From the NCBI GenBank assembly GCA_026709505.1, contig JAPOSW010000031.1:1-43512 (forward strand): DNA of 43,512 nt, given 5' to 3'. Source of the stretch: Gammaproteobacteria bacterium. GTDB taxonomy: Bacteria; Pseudomonadota; Gammaproteobacteria; Arenicellales; Poriferihabitantaceae. Under the pieces are notes generated by a model that saw only the letters and a list, made by a program, of their open reading frames with translations, ran no database searches and had not been told where the DNA came from. Positions within the stretch are counted from its first letter, which is position 1. Each line of letters opens with the position of its first letter. This document shows positions 23,681 to 33,300 of the stretch, piece after piece. A program made the position numbers and the translations under genes.

Positions 23681-26600
23681 TTGTCCAAATCTGCTCCCGC
23701 CTTGCTATATCCGCCTTTACCCCCTTCCGACAAGGAATCAATCGCCTGGAACAACCTTCATGGTTCTACAGTAGGCTATGCAATTGCCGAAGTAGCCCGA
23801 ACATATTCCGAGGTTGTTTTTATTGTACTGGACGACCCGCATGAACTCACCATTCTGGAAGAGGAAATTCACTATTATCTCGGCAATGACGACCTTCCAG
23901 TCTTCCACTTCCCCGGCCTGGAATGCCTCCCCTATGAGCACCTCTCACCACATCAGGAAGTTGGATCAGAAAGAATCCGCATTCTCTCTCAACTGCCAAA
24001 GCTCAAGCACGGCGTACTTTTAATCCAAACCAGCACACTACTGCAGTTCTTGCCGCCGGTCGATTATATCTACAGCCACTCCTTTATTATTTCTGTCGGC
24101 CAGAGCATCGATTTTGAACAGTTTCGCCTCCGACTTCTGGATTCGAACTACGTTGCCGTTGATCTAGTGGTATCTTCCGGTGAATTTGCATCCCGGGGCG
24201 GGTTGATCGACGTGTTCCCAGTCGGCGTTGAATTGCCCTTTCGTCTTGAATTCTTTGACGATGAAATCGATTCAATCCGATTCTTTGATCCCGACACGCA
24301 ACGTACTATCGACAGGGTTTCACAGATCGAAATACGCCCTGCACGCGAATTCCCAATGACTGAAACCGGGATTAATCAATTTCGCTCGGCATTTCGGGAA
24401 AATTTCGACTGCGACCCACTGACCCAGTCAGTCTACACTGAGGTAAGTCACGGCAATACGCCACCCGGCATTGAATTCTATCTTCCCCTGTTCTTTGAGC
24501 AAAGCACCAGCATTTTTGATTATCTTGATGAATCAACATTGCTGATCACATCAGCAGCCATCGAATCAGAGCTTTCAGGCTTCATGCACGATGTCGAACA
24601 GCGTTATGAGAACTACCGGCACGATACGATGCGGCGGATTCTTTCGCCCGACAAGATTTATCTCCAGCCCGGTGCGGCAATCGAGAAAATCAGGGGTCTC
24701 CGAAGAATCGAATTAAACAACCCAGACGCAAAAAACACTTGGTCCGCACCGAGTACTCCGATTGACAACCTTCCTGTCAATACACGGGTTGCCAATGCCT
24801 ACGGTCCTCTTCTCGACTATCTGCAGTCAGCAAAAAACCGGATCTTGATCGTTGCCGGCAGTGAAGGACGTTTGAACCTGATTGAACAGGCACTGGCCTC
24901 TCACCGGGTTGCAACTTCAGTCTTGTCGGATTTTGACGAGTTTCTCAAGACCCGGGATTGTCAGGTTGGTCTCGCTGTTTGCGCCGTCTCACGTGGCCTG
25001 AAATTGCCCGACCTCGGGTTTGAAGTGATCAGCGAAAGCCAGCTTTTTGGAGAACAGGTTTTACGTCAACGCCAGCGCAGCCGATTCTCCAAGGATCCGG
25101 ATTCTGTTATCAAATCCCTTGCCGAATTGAATGTCAACGACCCAGTAACCCATATTGATCATGGCGTTGGACGCTACCGGGGACTGTACCGAATGGACAA
25201 TTCCGATGACGATACGGAATACATCATTATCGAATACCAAAATCAGGGTCGCCTCTATATACCCGTATTATCGCTTCAGGAAGTCAACCGGTATATTGGA
25301 GGAACACCCGATACCGCTCCATGGCACCGTCTCGGCTCGAACCAGTGGGAAAAAGCCAAGCAGCAGGCTCGCCAGAAAACTTACGACGTAGCAACCGAAT
25401 TGCTGGAGATGGATGCTACTCGTCAGGCCCGGGAAGGCATTGCGAATGCCGTTCATGCAGAGGACTTCGCAGCCTTTACCAGCGAGTTTCAATTTGAGGA
25501 GACTCCCGACCAGTTGCAGGCAATTGAAGACGTGATCCAGGATCTTGTCTCAATGAAGCCAATGGATCGACTAATCTGTGGCGATGTCGGCTTTGGCAAA
25601 ACCGAAGTTGCATTAAGAGCAGCCTTCATTGCAGTCCATAATGGAAGGCAGGTTGCAATCTTGACCCCCACCACATTGCTCGCGCAGCAGCACTATGAGA
25701 CATTCACCAGCCGTTTTTCAAAATGGCCGGTGGTGATTGAGGCACTGTCCCGTTTCAAGACCGGCGGTCAAAACAAGGATATCATCCAGCGAACCAAGAA
25801 TGGCATGGTCGATATTCTGATCGGAACCCATAAATTACTGCAAGACGCTATTGGCTTTGCAAATCTGGGCCTGGTCATCATTGATGAGGAGCACCGCTTC
25901 GGGGTACGGCAAAAGGAAAAACTGAAGAAGCTCAGGCAAAATGTCGATATCCTGGCGATGACGGCAACCCCAATACCCCGAACCCTGAATATGGCGATAT
26001 CCGGCTTCAGGTCGATTTCTGTGATTGCCACGCCACCAGTGAATCGCCTGCCGATTCGGACCTTTATTCAGGCATATGAAAATCACGTTGTTCGGGAAGC
26101 CTGCCTGCGCGAAATACGGCGCGGCGGACAGATATTCTTCCTGCATAACAAGGTCAGCACAATCGAACGCATGGCCGAAGAGCTGCAGCAACTGGTGCCT
26201 GAAGCAGCCGTCAGAGTCGGACATGGGCAGATGCCGGAACTGCAGCTGGAAATGATCATGCTGGATTTCTATCACCAGCGATTCAATATTCTGGTTTGCA
26301 GTACGATCATAGAAAGCGGTATCGATATTCCGACTGCCAATACCATTATCATCAATCGTGCAGATAAATTTGGTTTGGCGCAACTTCATCAATTACGCGG
26401 CCGAGTCGGTCGCTCACACCATCAGGCATATGCATATTTACTGGTCCCTGATCTTAAACATATCACCAGGGATGCCTCCAAGCGCCTTGATGCAATTTAC
26501 GCAATGGGCGAACTTGGATCAGGGTATACCCTTGCGACCCATGATCTGGAAATCCGTGGAGCCGGGGAGCTGCTGGGGGAGACCCAGAGTGGACTGATCG

Positions 26601-27172
26601 ATAAAGTCGGGTTTTCAATTTACAGCCAGTATCTGGATTCAGCCATCAAGTCCATTCGTGAAGGCATCCTGCCCGAAGCCCGCGACGCAATTACCCACCC
26701 GGACGAGACGCTGATTGATTTGCATGTCCCGGCTTATTTTCCAGACGAGTACCTGCCAGATGCCCATAGCCGGCTGATCTTCTACAAACGCATCTCCAAT
26801 TCCGTCTTTATCGAAGATCTTGACGAGCTGCAGATTGAGGCGATCGACCGATTTGGACTGCTGCCGGACCCAGCCCGCAACATGTTTCGATTGACCGCCC
26901 TGAAAATACATGCTGAACGTCTCGGCATTCGCAAAGTCCAGATTGATGAATCGGGGGGCACCATCCTGTTTCGAAAGAATCCGGCTCTGGACATGTCGAA
27001 GCTATTGGACCTTGTACAGAATTGCCCGCAAGAGCTGAGATTCAGGCCCAATGGATCACTGGAATTTCGGAAACAGCTTGAGAATCCCTCAGAAAGGCTT
27101 GATAAAATCGAACGGTTCATGGAAGACGTAAGCGGTGCTCAGGTTGAACCAACGACATCATCAGTTCAATAA
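23681..27172 (+). CDS. mfd: Transcription-repair coupling factor
   Basis: A 1163-residue Mfd (E. coli 1148), the ATP-driven translocase that removes stalled RNA polymerase from DNA damage and recruits UvrA. The UvrB-like N-terminus includes FPGLECLPYEHLSPHQEV. The RNA-polymerase-interacting domain has DPVTHIDHGVGRYRGL. Walker A is CGDVGFGKTEVA (Lys640 here), the DEEH box is VIIDEEHRFGVRQ, and MTATPIPRTLNMAISGFR and RGRVGRSHHQAYAYLL are helicase motifs, followed by the TRCF domain. There is no suitable ATG; the TTG at 23681 gives the family length, although the frame opens further up inside ispD. It is divergent from ispD with 36 bases between and is followed by csiV. Confidence 0.94.
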   Translation: MSKSAPALLYPPLPPSDKESIAWNNLHGSTVGYAIAEVARTYSEVVFIVLDDPHELTILEEEIHYYLGNDDLPVFHFPGLECLPYEHLSPHQEVGSERIRILSQLPKLKHGVLLIQTSTLLQFLPPVDYIYSHSFIISVGQSIDFEQFRLRLLDSNYVAVDLVVSSGEFASRGGLIDVFPVGVELPFRLEFFDDEIDSIRFFDPDTQRTIDRVSQIEIRPAREFPMTETGINQFRSAFRENFDCDPLTQSVYTEVSHGNTPPGIEFYLPLFFEQSTSIFDYLDESTLLITSAAIESELSGFMHDVEQRYENYRHDTMRRILSPDKIYLQPGAAIEKIRGLRRIELNNPDAKNTWSAPSTPIDNLPVNTRVANAYGPLLDYLQSAKNRILIVAGSEGRLNLIEQALASHRVATSVLSDFDEFLKTRDCQVGLAVCAVSRGLKLPDLGFEVISESQLFGEQVLRQRQRSRFSKDPDSVIKSLAELNVNDPVTHIDHGVGRYRGLYRMDNSDDDTEYIIIEYQNQGRLYIPVLSLQEVNRYIGGTPDTAPWHRLGSNQWEKAKQQARQKTYDVATELLEMDATRQAREGIANAVHAEDFAAFTSEFQFEETPDQLQAIEDVIQDLVSMKPMDRLICGDVGFGKTEVALRAAFIAVHNGRQVAILTPTTLLAQQHYETFTSRFSKWPVVIEALSRFKTGGQNKDIIQRTKNGMVDILIGTHKLLQDAIGFANLGLVIIDEEHRFGVRQKEKLKKLRQNVDILAMTATPIPRTLNMAISGFRSISVIATPPVNRLPIRTFIQAYENHVVREACLREIRRGGQIFFLHNKVSTIERMAEELQQLVPEAAVRVGHGQMPELQLEMIMLDFYHQRFNILVCSTIIESGIDIPTANTIIINRADKFGLAQLHQLRGRVGRSHHQAYAYLLVPDLKHITRDASKRLDAIYAMGELGSGYTLATHDLEIRGAGELLGETQSGLIDKVGFSIYSQYLDSAIKSIREGILPEARDAITHPDETLIDLHVPAYFPDEYLPDAHSRLIFYKRISNSVFIEDLDELQIEAIDRFGLLPDPARNMFRLTALKIHAERLGIRKVQIDESGGTILFRKNPALDMSKLLDLVQNCPQELRFRPNGSLEFRKQLENPSERLDKIERFMEDVSGAQVEPTTSSVQ

Positions 27173-27211
27173 GCAGTCCGTTGCTCATATGTTAGACTGC
27201 ATAGCACACTC

Positions 27212-27937
27212 ATGGCTCGCATGATCTCATTGACTCTTCTTCTGCAAAAGCAATTGTTCCGGCTTTTCCGTATTGCCCTGGTGCTGTTTGCTGGCTTGCA
27301 GGCATGTGCCCATGCCAGCAGCTATGAGATTGAGGTTATTGTATTTGAACGCCCGGATTCTGGGGATCTTGAACTGGAATACTGGAACTTCTCCCGACAG
27401 CATCTCAGCCATCAACAAACAAGTCTTGAAGAAATGGGACAATCCCGGCATCTACTGGAGTTGTCACGGAATCCGGCATATGGCTTGACTCAGAACCTTC
27501 AGCGCCTGGATGATTTTGTTCCAAGACTGAACAGCAACAACCTGCCGGTACTGGCAACTGCCCGATGGATTCAACCGGCATTTTTTTTCCAGAATGCACC
27601 GGTCATATCGCTGGGGGTCGAAGGATCAAGACTGGCCAGCGCGTATTTCCGTGTCTATAAAACGTCTTTGCTGTTCGCCGACATGGCCTTGCAGCTATCA
27701 CCCACCAAGCCTGTCGTCAAGCCAGCCTTCAGTCTATCTGAAGAATCCGCCGAAAATGCCCTAGATGCCTCTGCTTTGGAGTTTGATCATGAATACCTGA
27801 TCGATAGCTGGCCGGAGGTCGAATCGCTTGATCCGGAATATTTCCTGATCGAACGGCGTCGAATCCGGTTCAAGGAAGTCCACTATTTCGACCACCCTGC
27901 TTTCGGGGTGTTACTCGGAATCTGGTCAACCAATTGA
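27212..27937 (+). CDS. csiV: CsiV-like periplasmic peptidoglycan-binding protein
   Basis: A 241-residue secreted protein. A basic N-terminus is followed by a hydrophobic signal segment (about residues 16-35, RLFRIALVLFAGLQACAHAS) and then SSYEIEVIVFERPDSGDLEL-E-Y-W, typical of CsiV (DUF2066-unrelated, found next to mfd). The C-terminus, RRRIRFKEVHYFDHPAFGVL followed by L-G-I-W, is the family's second conserved block. In Vibrio cholerae CsiV binds peptidoglycan and is needed to respond to D-amino acids through LpoA. Position directly after mfd and before mtnP agrees with Pseudomonas gene order. The stop overlaps the convergent mtnP stop by 12 bases. Confidence 0.85.
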   Translation: MARMISLTLLLQKQLFRLFRIALVLFAGLQACAHASSYEIEVIVFERPDSGDLELEYWNFSRQHLSHQQTSLEEMGQSRHLLELSRNPAYGLTQNLQRLDDFVPRLNSNNLPVLATARWIQPAFFFQNAPVISLGVEGSRLASAYFRVYKTSLLFADMALQLSPTKPVVKPAFSLSEESAENALDASALEFDHEYLIDSWPEVESLDPEYFLIERRRIRFKEVHYFDHPAFGVLLGIWSTN

Positions 27938-28720
27938 ATGAAAAGCAAGCAGCAGTTGACAGGCCTTGTTCGTGGTCTTTTCCAGGACCCGACGAATGTC
28001 CTCCATTGATATTGGTTCATCACTCCGGCCTGCCGCTGGATTGACCACCATGGCTAGCGTTGCATAGGACATGCCCAACTCTCTTGCCAAAGCCGCTTCC
28101 GGCATTGCTGTCATGCCAACCATATCCACGCCGTCCCGGTCCATCCGATCGATTTCTGCTGCAGTCTCCAGACGAGGCCCCTGGGTAACGCCATAAACCC
28201 CGTGATCGATCACCGGCATGCCAATGGTTTCGGCACAGCTGAGAATACTCTCTCTCAAATGACGGTCGTAGGGATATGAGAATTCCGCATGTCCTGACTC
28301 TCCCTCGAGGATATCAAAATCCACTTGATCATCAACAAAAGTGTGCTTTCTGCCCCATGTGTAGTCAATGATCTGATTAGGCAGGGCCAGTGAACCGGTC
28401 GTGAATCGGGGAGTGATACCCCCCACTGCACCCATCGCAATCACATCGGTCACTCCAAGCTCATGGAGAGCAAATATATTTGCCCGATAGTTGATTTGGT
28501 GCGGCATTATCCGGGATCCTGCTCCGTGGCGAGAGATAAAAACCGAAGGTTTGCCATGGAGTGATACGTGATAAAGCATTGACGAAGGCTTGCCGTAAGG
28601 CGTATCTACGGCCTCCTGTCGAGTTATCGCAAATTCCGGAACACCCTCAAATCCTGTGCCTCCAATGATTGCCAGAATGACGTTATCCCTCTTCGTCCGC
28701 ATGTCGGCTGATGACGTCAT
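27926..28720 (-). CDS. mtnP: S-methyl-5'-thioinosine phosphorylase (MTAP/MTIP family)
   Basis: A 264-residue purine nucleoside phosphorylase of the MTAP family. ILAIIGGTGFEG is the phosphate-binding start; ISRHGAGSRIMPHQINYRAN, AMGAVGGITPRF, GVYGVTQGPRLETAAEI and DMVGMTAMPEAALARELG are the family blocks. At the base-specificity position the sequence is VNPAAG rather than the T-D-Y-D-x-W of adenosine-specific MTAP, which points to a 6-oxopurine substrate, methylthioinosine, as in Pseudomonas aeruginosa. The start overlaps the stop of the RmlA-like gene (ATGA), so the two are coupled. Confidence 0.88.
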   Translation of the reverse strand: MTSSADMRTKRDNVILAIIGGTGFEGVPEFAITRQEAVDTPYGKPSSMLYHVSLHGKPSVFISRHGAGSRIMPHQINYRANIFALHELGVTDVIAMGAVGGITPRFTTGSLALPNQIIDYTWGRKHTFVDDQVDFDILEGESGHAEFSYPYDRHLRESILSCAETIGMPVIDHGVYGVTQGPRLETAAEIDRMDRDGVDMVGMTAMPEAALARELGMSYATLAMVVNPAAGRSDEPISMEDIRRVLEKTTNKACQLLLAFHSIG

Positions 28721-29505
28721 ATCTTTCTTTCCAGCACATCAAGCAGATAAGAACCGTATTCCCGCGAGTTCGACAATCTTGCCAAAGCCTTCAGCTGATC
28801 ATCATCGATTAAGCCCTGACGCCAGCAAGCCTCCTCTGGACAACCCACTTTTTTTCGTTTGGCACTCTGGATACTCTCGATCATGTCATTCGCCTGAGCC
28901 AATGATTGTGGCGAGTCTACATGCAGCCATCCATCACTATCTTCTTCAAGCACTTGATATCGGAGTCGCCGCTCATTTTCATAAGATTTAAGCACATCAT
29001 GTATACCGGTATCGCGGGTTTCCAGTGTGCGTATTTTGCCAAACACTGTTGAATCAAGGACACAAAGCCCTGTCTCAGATCCCAATTGAGCATCTCTGGA
29101 TGATTTAACCAATACCGTTGCTCCACGCCTTGTGTGCAGATCCTTCATTCGATCAGCAAATCCAGTATTCATAAATACCTTATCGCCTGATATCAGGCAA
29201 CAGTTCATGCTCCCAACAAATTCTTCTGCCAGAACCAGGCTCTCTACAATTCCGACATCCTCATTCAAGAGTCCGTAGGAGAATTGAAGTCCCCAGTCGT
29301 GCCCATTGCCAAGCACCTCCTGAAATCGTCCAGCAGTCCCCGCATGGGCAGCAATCAGGATATCCCGGATTCCAATCTCAACCAGAATGGAAATGGAGTT
29401 ATAGATCAATGGCTTGTCGAAGATCCGGAGCAATGACCCACCAAATGGCTGATCGGATGAAAATGCGTCAGCTGACCACCCACCAGTATGAATTAATCCA
29501 CGCAT
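28717..29505 (-). CDS. RmlA-like nucleotidyltransferase homologue, catalytic motifs degenerate
   Basis: A 262-residue relative of glucose-1-phosphate thymidylyltransferase (RmlA). Clear matches are KPLIYNSISILVEIGIRDIL (residues 31-50), GRFQEVLGNGHDWGLQFSYG, SGDKVFMN with Asp108, and the C-terminal CPEEACWRQGLIDDDQLKAL with EYGSYLL. The signature G-G-x-G-T-R-L is replaced by GGWSADAF (residues 8-15), the next S-K-Q-L-L-P by GGSLLR, and a segment of about 25 residues containing the catalytic E-E-K-P lysine is missing near residue 145. It is therefore unlikely to be an active transferase; a regulatory or binding role is inferred. It overlaps mtnP by ATGA. No other rml genes are present. Confidence 0.75.
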   Translation of the reverse strand: MRGLIHTGGWSADAFSSDQPFGGSLLRIFDKPLIYNSISILVEIGIRDILIAAHAGTAGRFQEVLGNGHDWGLQFSYGLLNEDVGIVESLVLAEEFVGSMNCCLISGDKVFMNTGFADRMKDLHTRRGATVLVKSSRDAQLGSETGLCVLDSTVFGKIRTLETRDTGIHDVLKSYENERRLRYQVLEEDSDGWLHVDSPQSLAQANDMIESIQSAKRKKVGCPEEACWRQGLIDDDQLKALARLSNSREYGSYLLDVLERKI

Positions 29506-29737
29506 GGCATAGACTGATCTTGCATAGGGAAACGAATCCGGGTTAGAGGCTATGGGGTAACCAAGTGCCCCGTTTCACTCACTGAAATACCCGAGAATCG
29601 CCCCGTGGAATCTACTTCGAATCATTATTTCTTCTATTGTGTGAGAACAGTGGTGCAAGGCAAGTGGCCAGACGGCCAGGCGTCAAGAGCAACCCAGCAT
29701 CACATCTCATACCGCAGAAGTGCTTGCCAATGCCCAT

Positions 29738-31072
29738 TCAGACCGTGTTTCGTCGGCCAATCCCATAATATTCCAAACCTGCCTGTCGTGCAATTTCTGG
29801 TGAGAAGACATTGCGGCCATCAAAGACTACGTTTCCGGCCATTGCTTCCCGCACCTTGACCAGATCAACCCCTCGAAACTCTGCCCACTCAGTAGCAATA
29901 ATCAGGCAATCAGCACCTTCAAGCACGTCGAAAGGGTTGTCTTCATGCAGCATCAAATCTACCCGACTGCCGTAGATATCCCGGACAGCATCACACGCTA
30001 CCGGATCATAAGCCTTGACGGTGGCGCCATGTTTCCAGAGGGCTTCCATAATGGCACGACTCGGCGCCTCGCGCACATCATCCGTATCAGGCTTGAATGC
30101 AAGGCCCCAAAGTGCAATGGCGAATTTGGACAAATCACTTCCAAAACGACTGATGACCCGTTCCGCTAAAACTTGCTTTTGATCGTTGTTAACCGCATCC
30201 ACAGCCTCAAGAATTCGTGCGCGATATCCGCTTGATGCAGCAGTCCGGCACAAGGCGCGGACATCCTTGGGCAGGCAGGAACCACCGTACCCGCACCCTG
30301 CATAAATGAAGTCATAGCCAATTCTGGGATCGGAACCGATACCGATACGAACCGATTCGATATCGGCTCCGAGTCGCTCTGCAATCTGGGATATTTCGTT
30401 AATAAGGGATATCTTGGATGCCAGCATCGAATTGGCCGCATATTTGGTCAGTTCAGCGGACATCACATCCATGATGATCAACCGTTCATGATTGCGGTTA
30501 AATGGCGCATACAACTCTCGAAGCAGGTTGATGGCGCGTTCATCATCCCCGCCCAAAATGATCCTGTCGGGTTTCATGAAGTCCCGAACAGCGACTCCTT
30601 CCTTGAGAAACTCGGGATTCGAAACCACTGCAAAATCGGCTTGATTTCCCCGCTTGTCCAGCGTTTTACGGATAATCTGCGCAACATGATTGGCAGTGCC
30701 GACCGGAACCGTCGATTTCGTGACAACCACTTTGAATCCCTCAAGCGATTCACCGATCGAACTCGCAACATTCTCGACATTCGATAAATCCGCTCCACCA
30801 CTCTCATCGGGCGGGGTGCCAACCGCGATGAAATTTACCTCGCCATGCTTGATTCCCCGGTCGATCCGGGTGGTAAATCGAAGACGGCCATGTGTCAGGT
30901 TGTTGTGAACGATGGAAGCCAGCCCCTGTTCATGAATCGGCATGACCCCCTCATTGAGCATTTCTATTTTTCTTGCGTCAGCGTCAACGCAGATTACATC
31001 GTTGCCCTTTTCAGCAAAACATGCGCCCGTCACCAGGCCCACATAACCGGTCCCGACTACGGTTACTTTCAT
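29738..31072 (-). CDS. ugd: UDP-glucose 6-dehydrogenase
   Basis: A 444-residue enzyme that oxidises UDP-glucose to UDP-glucuronate with two NAD for surface polysaccharide or lipid A modification. The Rossmann motif MKVTVVGTGYVGLVTGACFA opens the protein; SNPEFLKEGVAVRDF, AELTKYAANSMLASKISLIN (Lys210, Asn214) and the catalytic Cys266 in GCGYGGSCLPKD follow. WGLAFKPDTDDVREAPS marks the C-terminal nucleotide domain. It begins 48 bases after lapB on the same strand, where many gammaproteobacteria carry pyrF, so it is probably cotranscribed with lapAB. Confidence 0.95.
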   Translation of the reverse strand: MKVTVVGTGYVGLVTGACFAEKGNDVICVDADARKIEMLNEGVMPIHEQGLASIVHNNLTHGRLRFTTRIDRGIKHGEVNFIAVGTPPDESGGADLSNVENVASSIGESLEGFKVVVTKSTVPVGTANHVAQIIRKTLDKRGNQADFAVVSNPEFLKEGVAVRDFMKPDRIILGGDDERAINLLRELYAPFNRNHERLIIMDVMSAELTKYAANSMLASKISLINEISQIAERLGADIESVRIGIGSDPRIGYDFIYAGCGYGGSCLPKDVRALCRTAASSGYRARILEAVDAVNNDQKQVLAERVISRFGSDLSKFAIALWGLAFKPDTDDVREAPSRAIMEALWKHGATVKAYDPVACDAVRDIYGSRVDLMLHEDNPFDVLEGADCLIIATEWAEFRGVDLVKVREAMAGNVVFDGRNVFSPEIARQAGLEYYGIGRRNTV

Positions 31073-31120
31073 GAAATCAGGCTATATTGATGCGAATGAT
31101 GACGCGATCCATTCGCCGCT

Positions 31121-32299
31121 TCATTGATGAGCCGTTTTCAGCTCGGGAACTTGTGGCTTTTGCATGGCTCCCCACGCCTTGCACCCCGGACATTGCCAAT
31201 GCAGGGAGTTACTCTGAAACCCGCAGTTCCTGCAACTGTAATGATGTCCTGTATCAACAACCTGGCTGATCAGGCTTGCCAACAGTTGATAATCCTTCTC
31301 CTGGCCAGTGCTGCCGATAGCCCTGTCTTGACTCGCAATGACCCGCAATACCCCTCCAAGAGTCGGATACTTTCGAACCAGCTTGAACATTAAATCCCGA
31401 CTCGCCTCCTCTCCCTGCTGCTCCCGGGCCAGCTCGACCAGGCAATTGATGATTCTGCTGTCCGTGTTTTTCTCAAGCGCCGATTCAAGAAACTGGCGCA
31501 GGGATTCGAGATCACCGAGAGCCTTGTAGCTGTTTTCAATATGCGCAACCACTTCGCCCAAATATTCCGGAGCAAGATATTCCAGGCTCCGCCAGATAGC
31601 GATAGCATTGTTGTGATTGGAGCGCATCGCTGCAAGCCGGCCTGACTGAAGCACACCTCGAATACACTTTTGGTCATACTTGAAGGCCAGCGCTATGTTC
31701 GCTTCGGCCTGCGTGTAATTCCCGGTTCGAATGTTGCCTTCTGCCACCTCGCAATACAGGTGCGCAATGGTATGGGAGTAGTCAGAGTTGGAATGCTCGT
31801 TCAGCTCGGTGGAAACCTCAATTGCTTTTTCCCATTCCCTTTCCTGATCATAAATCTGCAACAGCAAACGACTTGCCCGAACCCTGACTGTCTTGATTTT
31901 TCGCAGCTCCTGAAACAGGTTTTCAGCGCGATCATACAGTCCTGCCTTGTAATAATCCTGAGCCAGCTCGAACAGGGCCTGACTTCTCAAATCGTTATCA
32001 AGATCGCTGCGTTTAACGAGATTTTCGTGAATCCGGGTAGCGCGATCAACTTCGCCGCGCTGGCGGAACATGTTTCCGATTGCCATGTGCATTTCAATAG
32101 TGCCGCTGTCCATCTCTACGGCATCAAGGAAAATTCTGAGTGCTTCATCCGGTTGATCGTTGAGCAGGCAGTTCAATCCCTCGAAGAAACGATCGGGGAT
32201 ATGGGTCTGTTGTTTTTTTGGAATTCGATCATGAGTCGCAACCAGCCATCCGCTGGCCGCGGCAACAGGGAGCAAAACCAATAACCATACTGGATCCAT
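31121..32299 (-). CDS. lapB: Lipopolysaccharide assembly protein B (TPR and rubredoxin-like protein)
   Basis: A 392-residue LapB/YciM (E. coli 389). An N-terminal membrane anchor, MDPVWLLVLLPVAAASGWLV, is followed by SDRFFEGLN-like sequence (PDRFFEGLNCLLNDQPDEAL) and tetratricopeptide repeats through most of the chain. A rubredoxin-type zinc knuckle with C-R-N-C and C-P-G-C closes the protein (HYSCRNCGFQ, WQCPGCKAWG). LapB directs FtsH to degrade LpxC and so sets lipopolysaccharide synthesis. The frame is open to 32371, but the ATG at 32299 gives the membrane-anchor start. The gap to lapA is 149 bases, longer than the usual near-overlap. Confidence 0.95.
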   Translation of the reverse strand: MDPVWLLVLLPVAAASGWLVATHDRIPKKQQTHIPDRFFEGLNCLLNDQPDEALRIFLDAVEMDSGTIEMHMAIGNMFRQRGEVDRATRIHENLVKRSDLDNDLRSQALFELAQDYYKAGLYDRAENLFQELRKIKTVRVRASRLLLQIYDQEREWEKAIEVSTELNEHSNSDYSHTIAHLYCEVAEGNIRTGNYTQAEANIALAFKYDQKCIRGVLQSGRLAAMRSNHNNAIAIWRSLEYLAPEYLGEVVAHIENSYKALGDLESLRQFLESALEKNTDSRIINCLVELAREQQGEEASRDLMFKLVRKYPTLGGVLRVIASQDRAIGSTGQEKDYQLLASLISQVVDTGHHYSCRNCGFQSNSLHWQCPGCKAWGAMQKPQVPELKTAHQ

Positions 32300-32448
32300 T
32301 TCAACAAAAATCAGAAAACAAGGATTTATCGAATAGACGATTATACTCGACCGGCTTTTCAAGTTGATCAAGGATACATGGCATTAGAGCATTTGCTGCA
32401 ACCAGACCAAAACCCGGGCGCCAAATATCAGGGGCAAGTGATCTGGCT

Positions 32449-32706
32449 TTAACGGCCTGGAACAAGGTCTCCGGTTTTTCGTCTTGATTGAGACAGCTTG
32501 CTTCGACACTTGACGAGCGCCCATAAATTAACGAAAAAACCAGCTATCACACCCATTATCAACACGGATAGCAGGAGCACTGAGAGATTGATTTCACCAG
32601 AAAACCCGAAATAGCGGAGCTCGACTTGCTGATTGTTCATATACGGGAATGTAATCCCGATCAGCGCCATCAGGATAACAATCAGCGAGTAGAAAAGCTT
32701 GGCCAC
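32449..32706 (-). CDS. lapA: Lipopolysaccharide assembly protein A
   Basis: An 85-residue LapA (DUF1049), a small inner-membrane protein that works with LapB in lipopolysaccharide assembly. There are two hydrophobic segments, about residues 3-23 and 42-66, with the conserved N-x-Q-x-V-x-x-x-Y/F-x-F between them (NNQQVELRYFGF). The start codon is GTG at 32706; I see no strong ribosome binding site before it. Order ihfB-lapA-lapB is the normal one for gammaproteobacteria. Confidence 0.9.
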   Translation of the reverse strand: MAKLFYSLIVILMALIGITFPYMNNQQVELRYFGFSGEINLSVLLLSVLIMGVIAGFFVNLWALVKCRSKLSQSRRKTGDLVPGR

Positions 32707-32944
32707 GAAAACAGGGAAAGGAATGTGTATGCTTGAACTTGCATGCTGTTCTGCAACCTGCCGGATCAGTTACGATCCGACTACGCCACTATCAGATAAC
32801 GAACAGTCACGGCCGTACTGGAATAAAGAATTCTCCGGATCGAGAACCCCTGAACCGGACATGCCATACAGGATTCCTGCATGCGAATAATCTGAAAAAT
32901 CATGCTTTTGACTGCTATATCAAAGCAGGATGCATGCCTCCAAA

Positions 32945-33262
32945 CTAATCTTCTGTCTTGTTGTTTACCCTCGTTCTTAATTCGTTCCCGGGTTTGAAAT
33001 GGGGCATGAATTTTTCCGGAACATATACCGGCTCTCCAGTCTTGGGATTGCGACTCTGTCGGCGGGGACGGTGATGAAGGTTCATGCTTCCAAAACCTCG
33101 AATTTCAATGCGCCTTCCTTCGGCAAGTGCATTGATCATGCGATTCAAGACACATTGCGCGGCATACTCAATGTCTTCTTCTTCCATCTGAGGCTGCTTC
33201 TTCCATAAATTTTGAATGAGTTTGGACTTGGTTAAAGTGACCTTGTGTTTCTGTATGGGCAT
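32945..33262 (-). CDS. ihfB: Integration host factor subunit beta
   Basis: A 105-residue IhfB, a nucleoid protein that bends DNA as a heterodimer with IhfA. Key blocks are TKSKLIQNL, RRIEIRGFGSMNLHHRPRR, QSRNPKTGEPVYVPEK and PHFKPGNELRTRV; the P-K-T/P arm that inserts into the minor groove is present. About nine residues (MPIQKHKVT) precede the usual M-T-K-S start; the ATG at 33262 with GGAG 9 bases upstream supports the longer form. It lies 38 bases after rpsA. Confidence 0.95.
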   Translation of the reverse strand: MPIQKHKVTLTKSKLIQNLWKKQPQMEEEDIEYAAQCVLNRMINALAEGRRIEIRGFGSMNLHHRPRRQSRNPKTGEPVYVPEKFMPHFKPGNELRTRVNNKTED

Positions 33263-33300
33263 TGGCTTGCTCCGCTTGTTAGTAGTGTATGAACTGAATC

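Noticed and set aside
32340-32345. TATAAT on the minus strand in the lapA-lapB gap, possible internal lapB promoter
   Set aside because: No acceptable -35 element lies at 16-18 bases and there is no extended -10; a single hexamer in AT-rich DNA is weak evidence.
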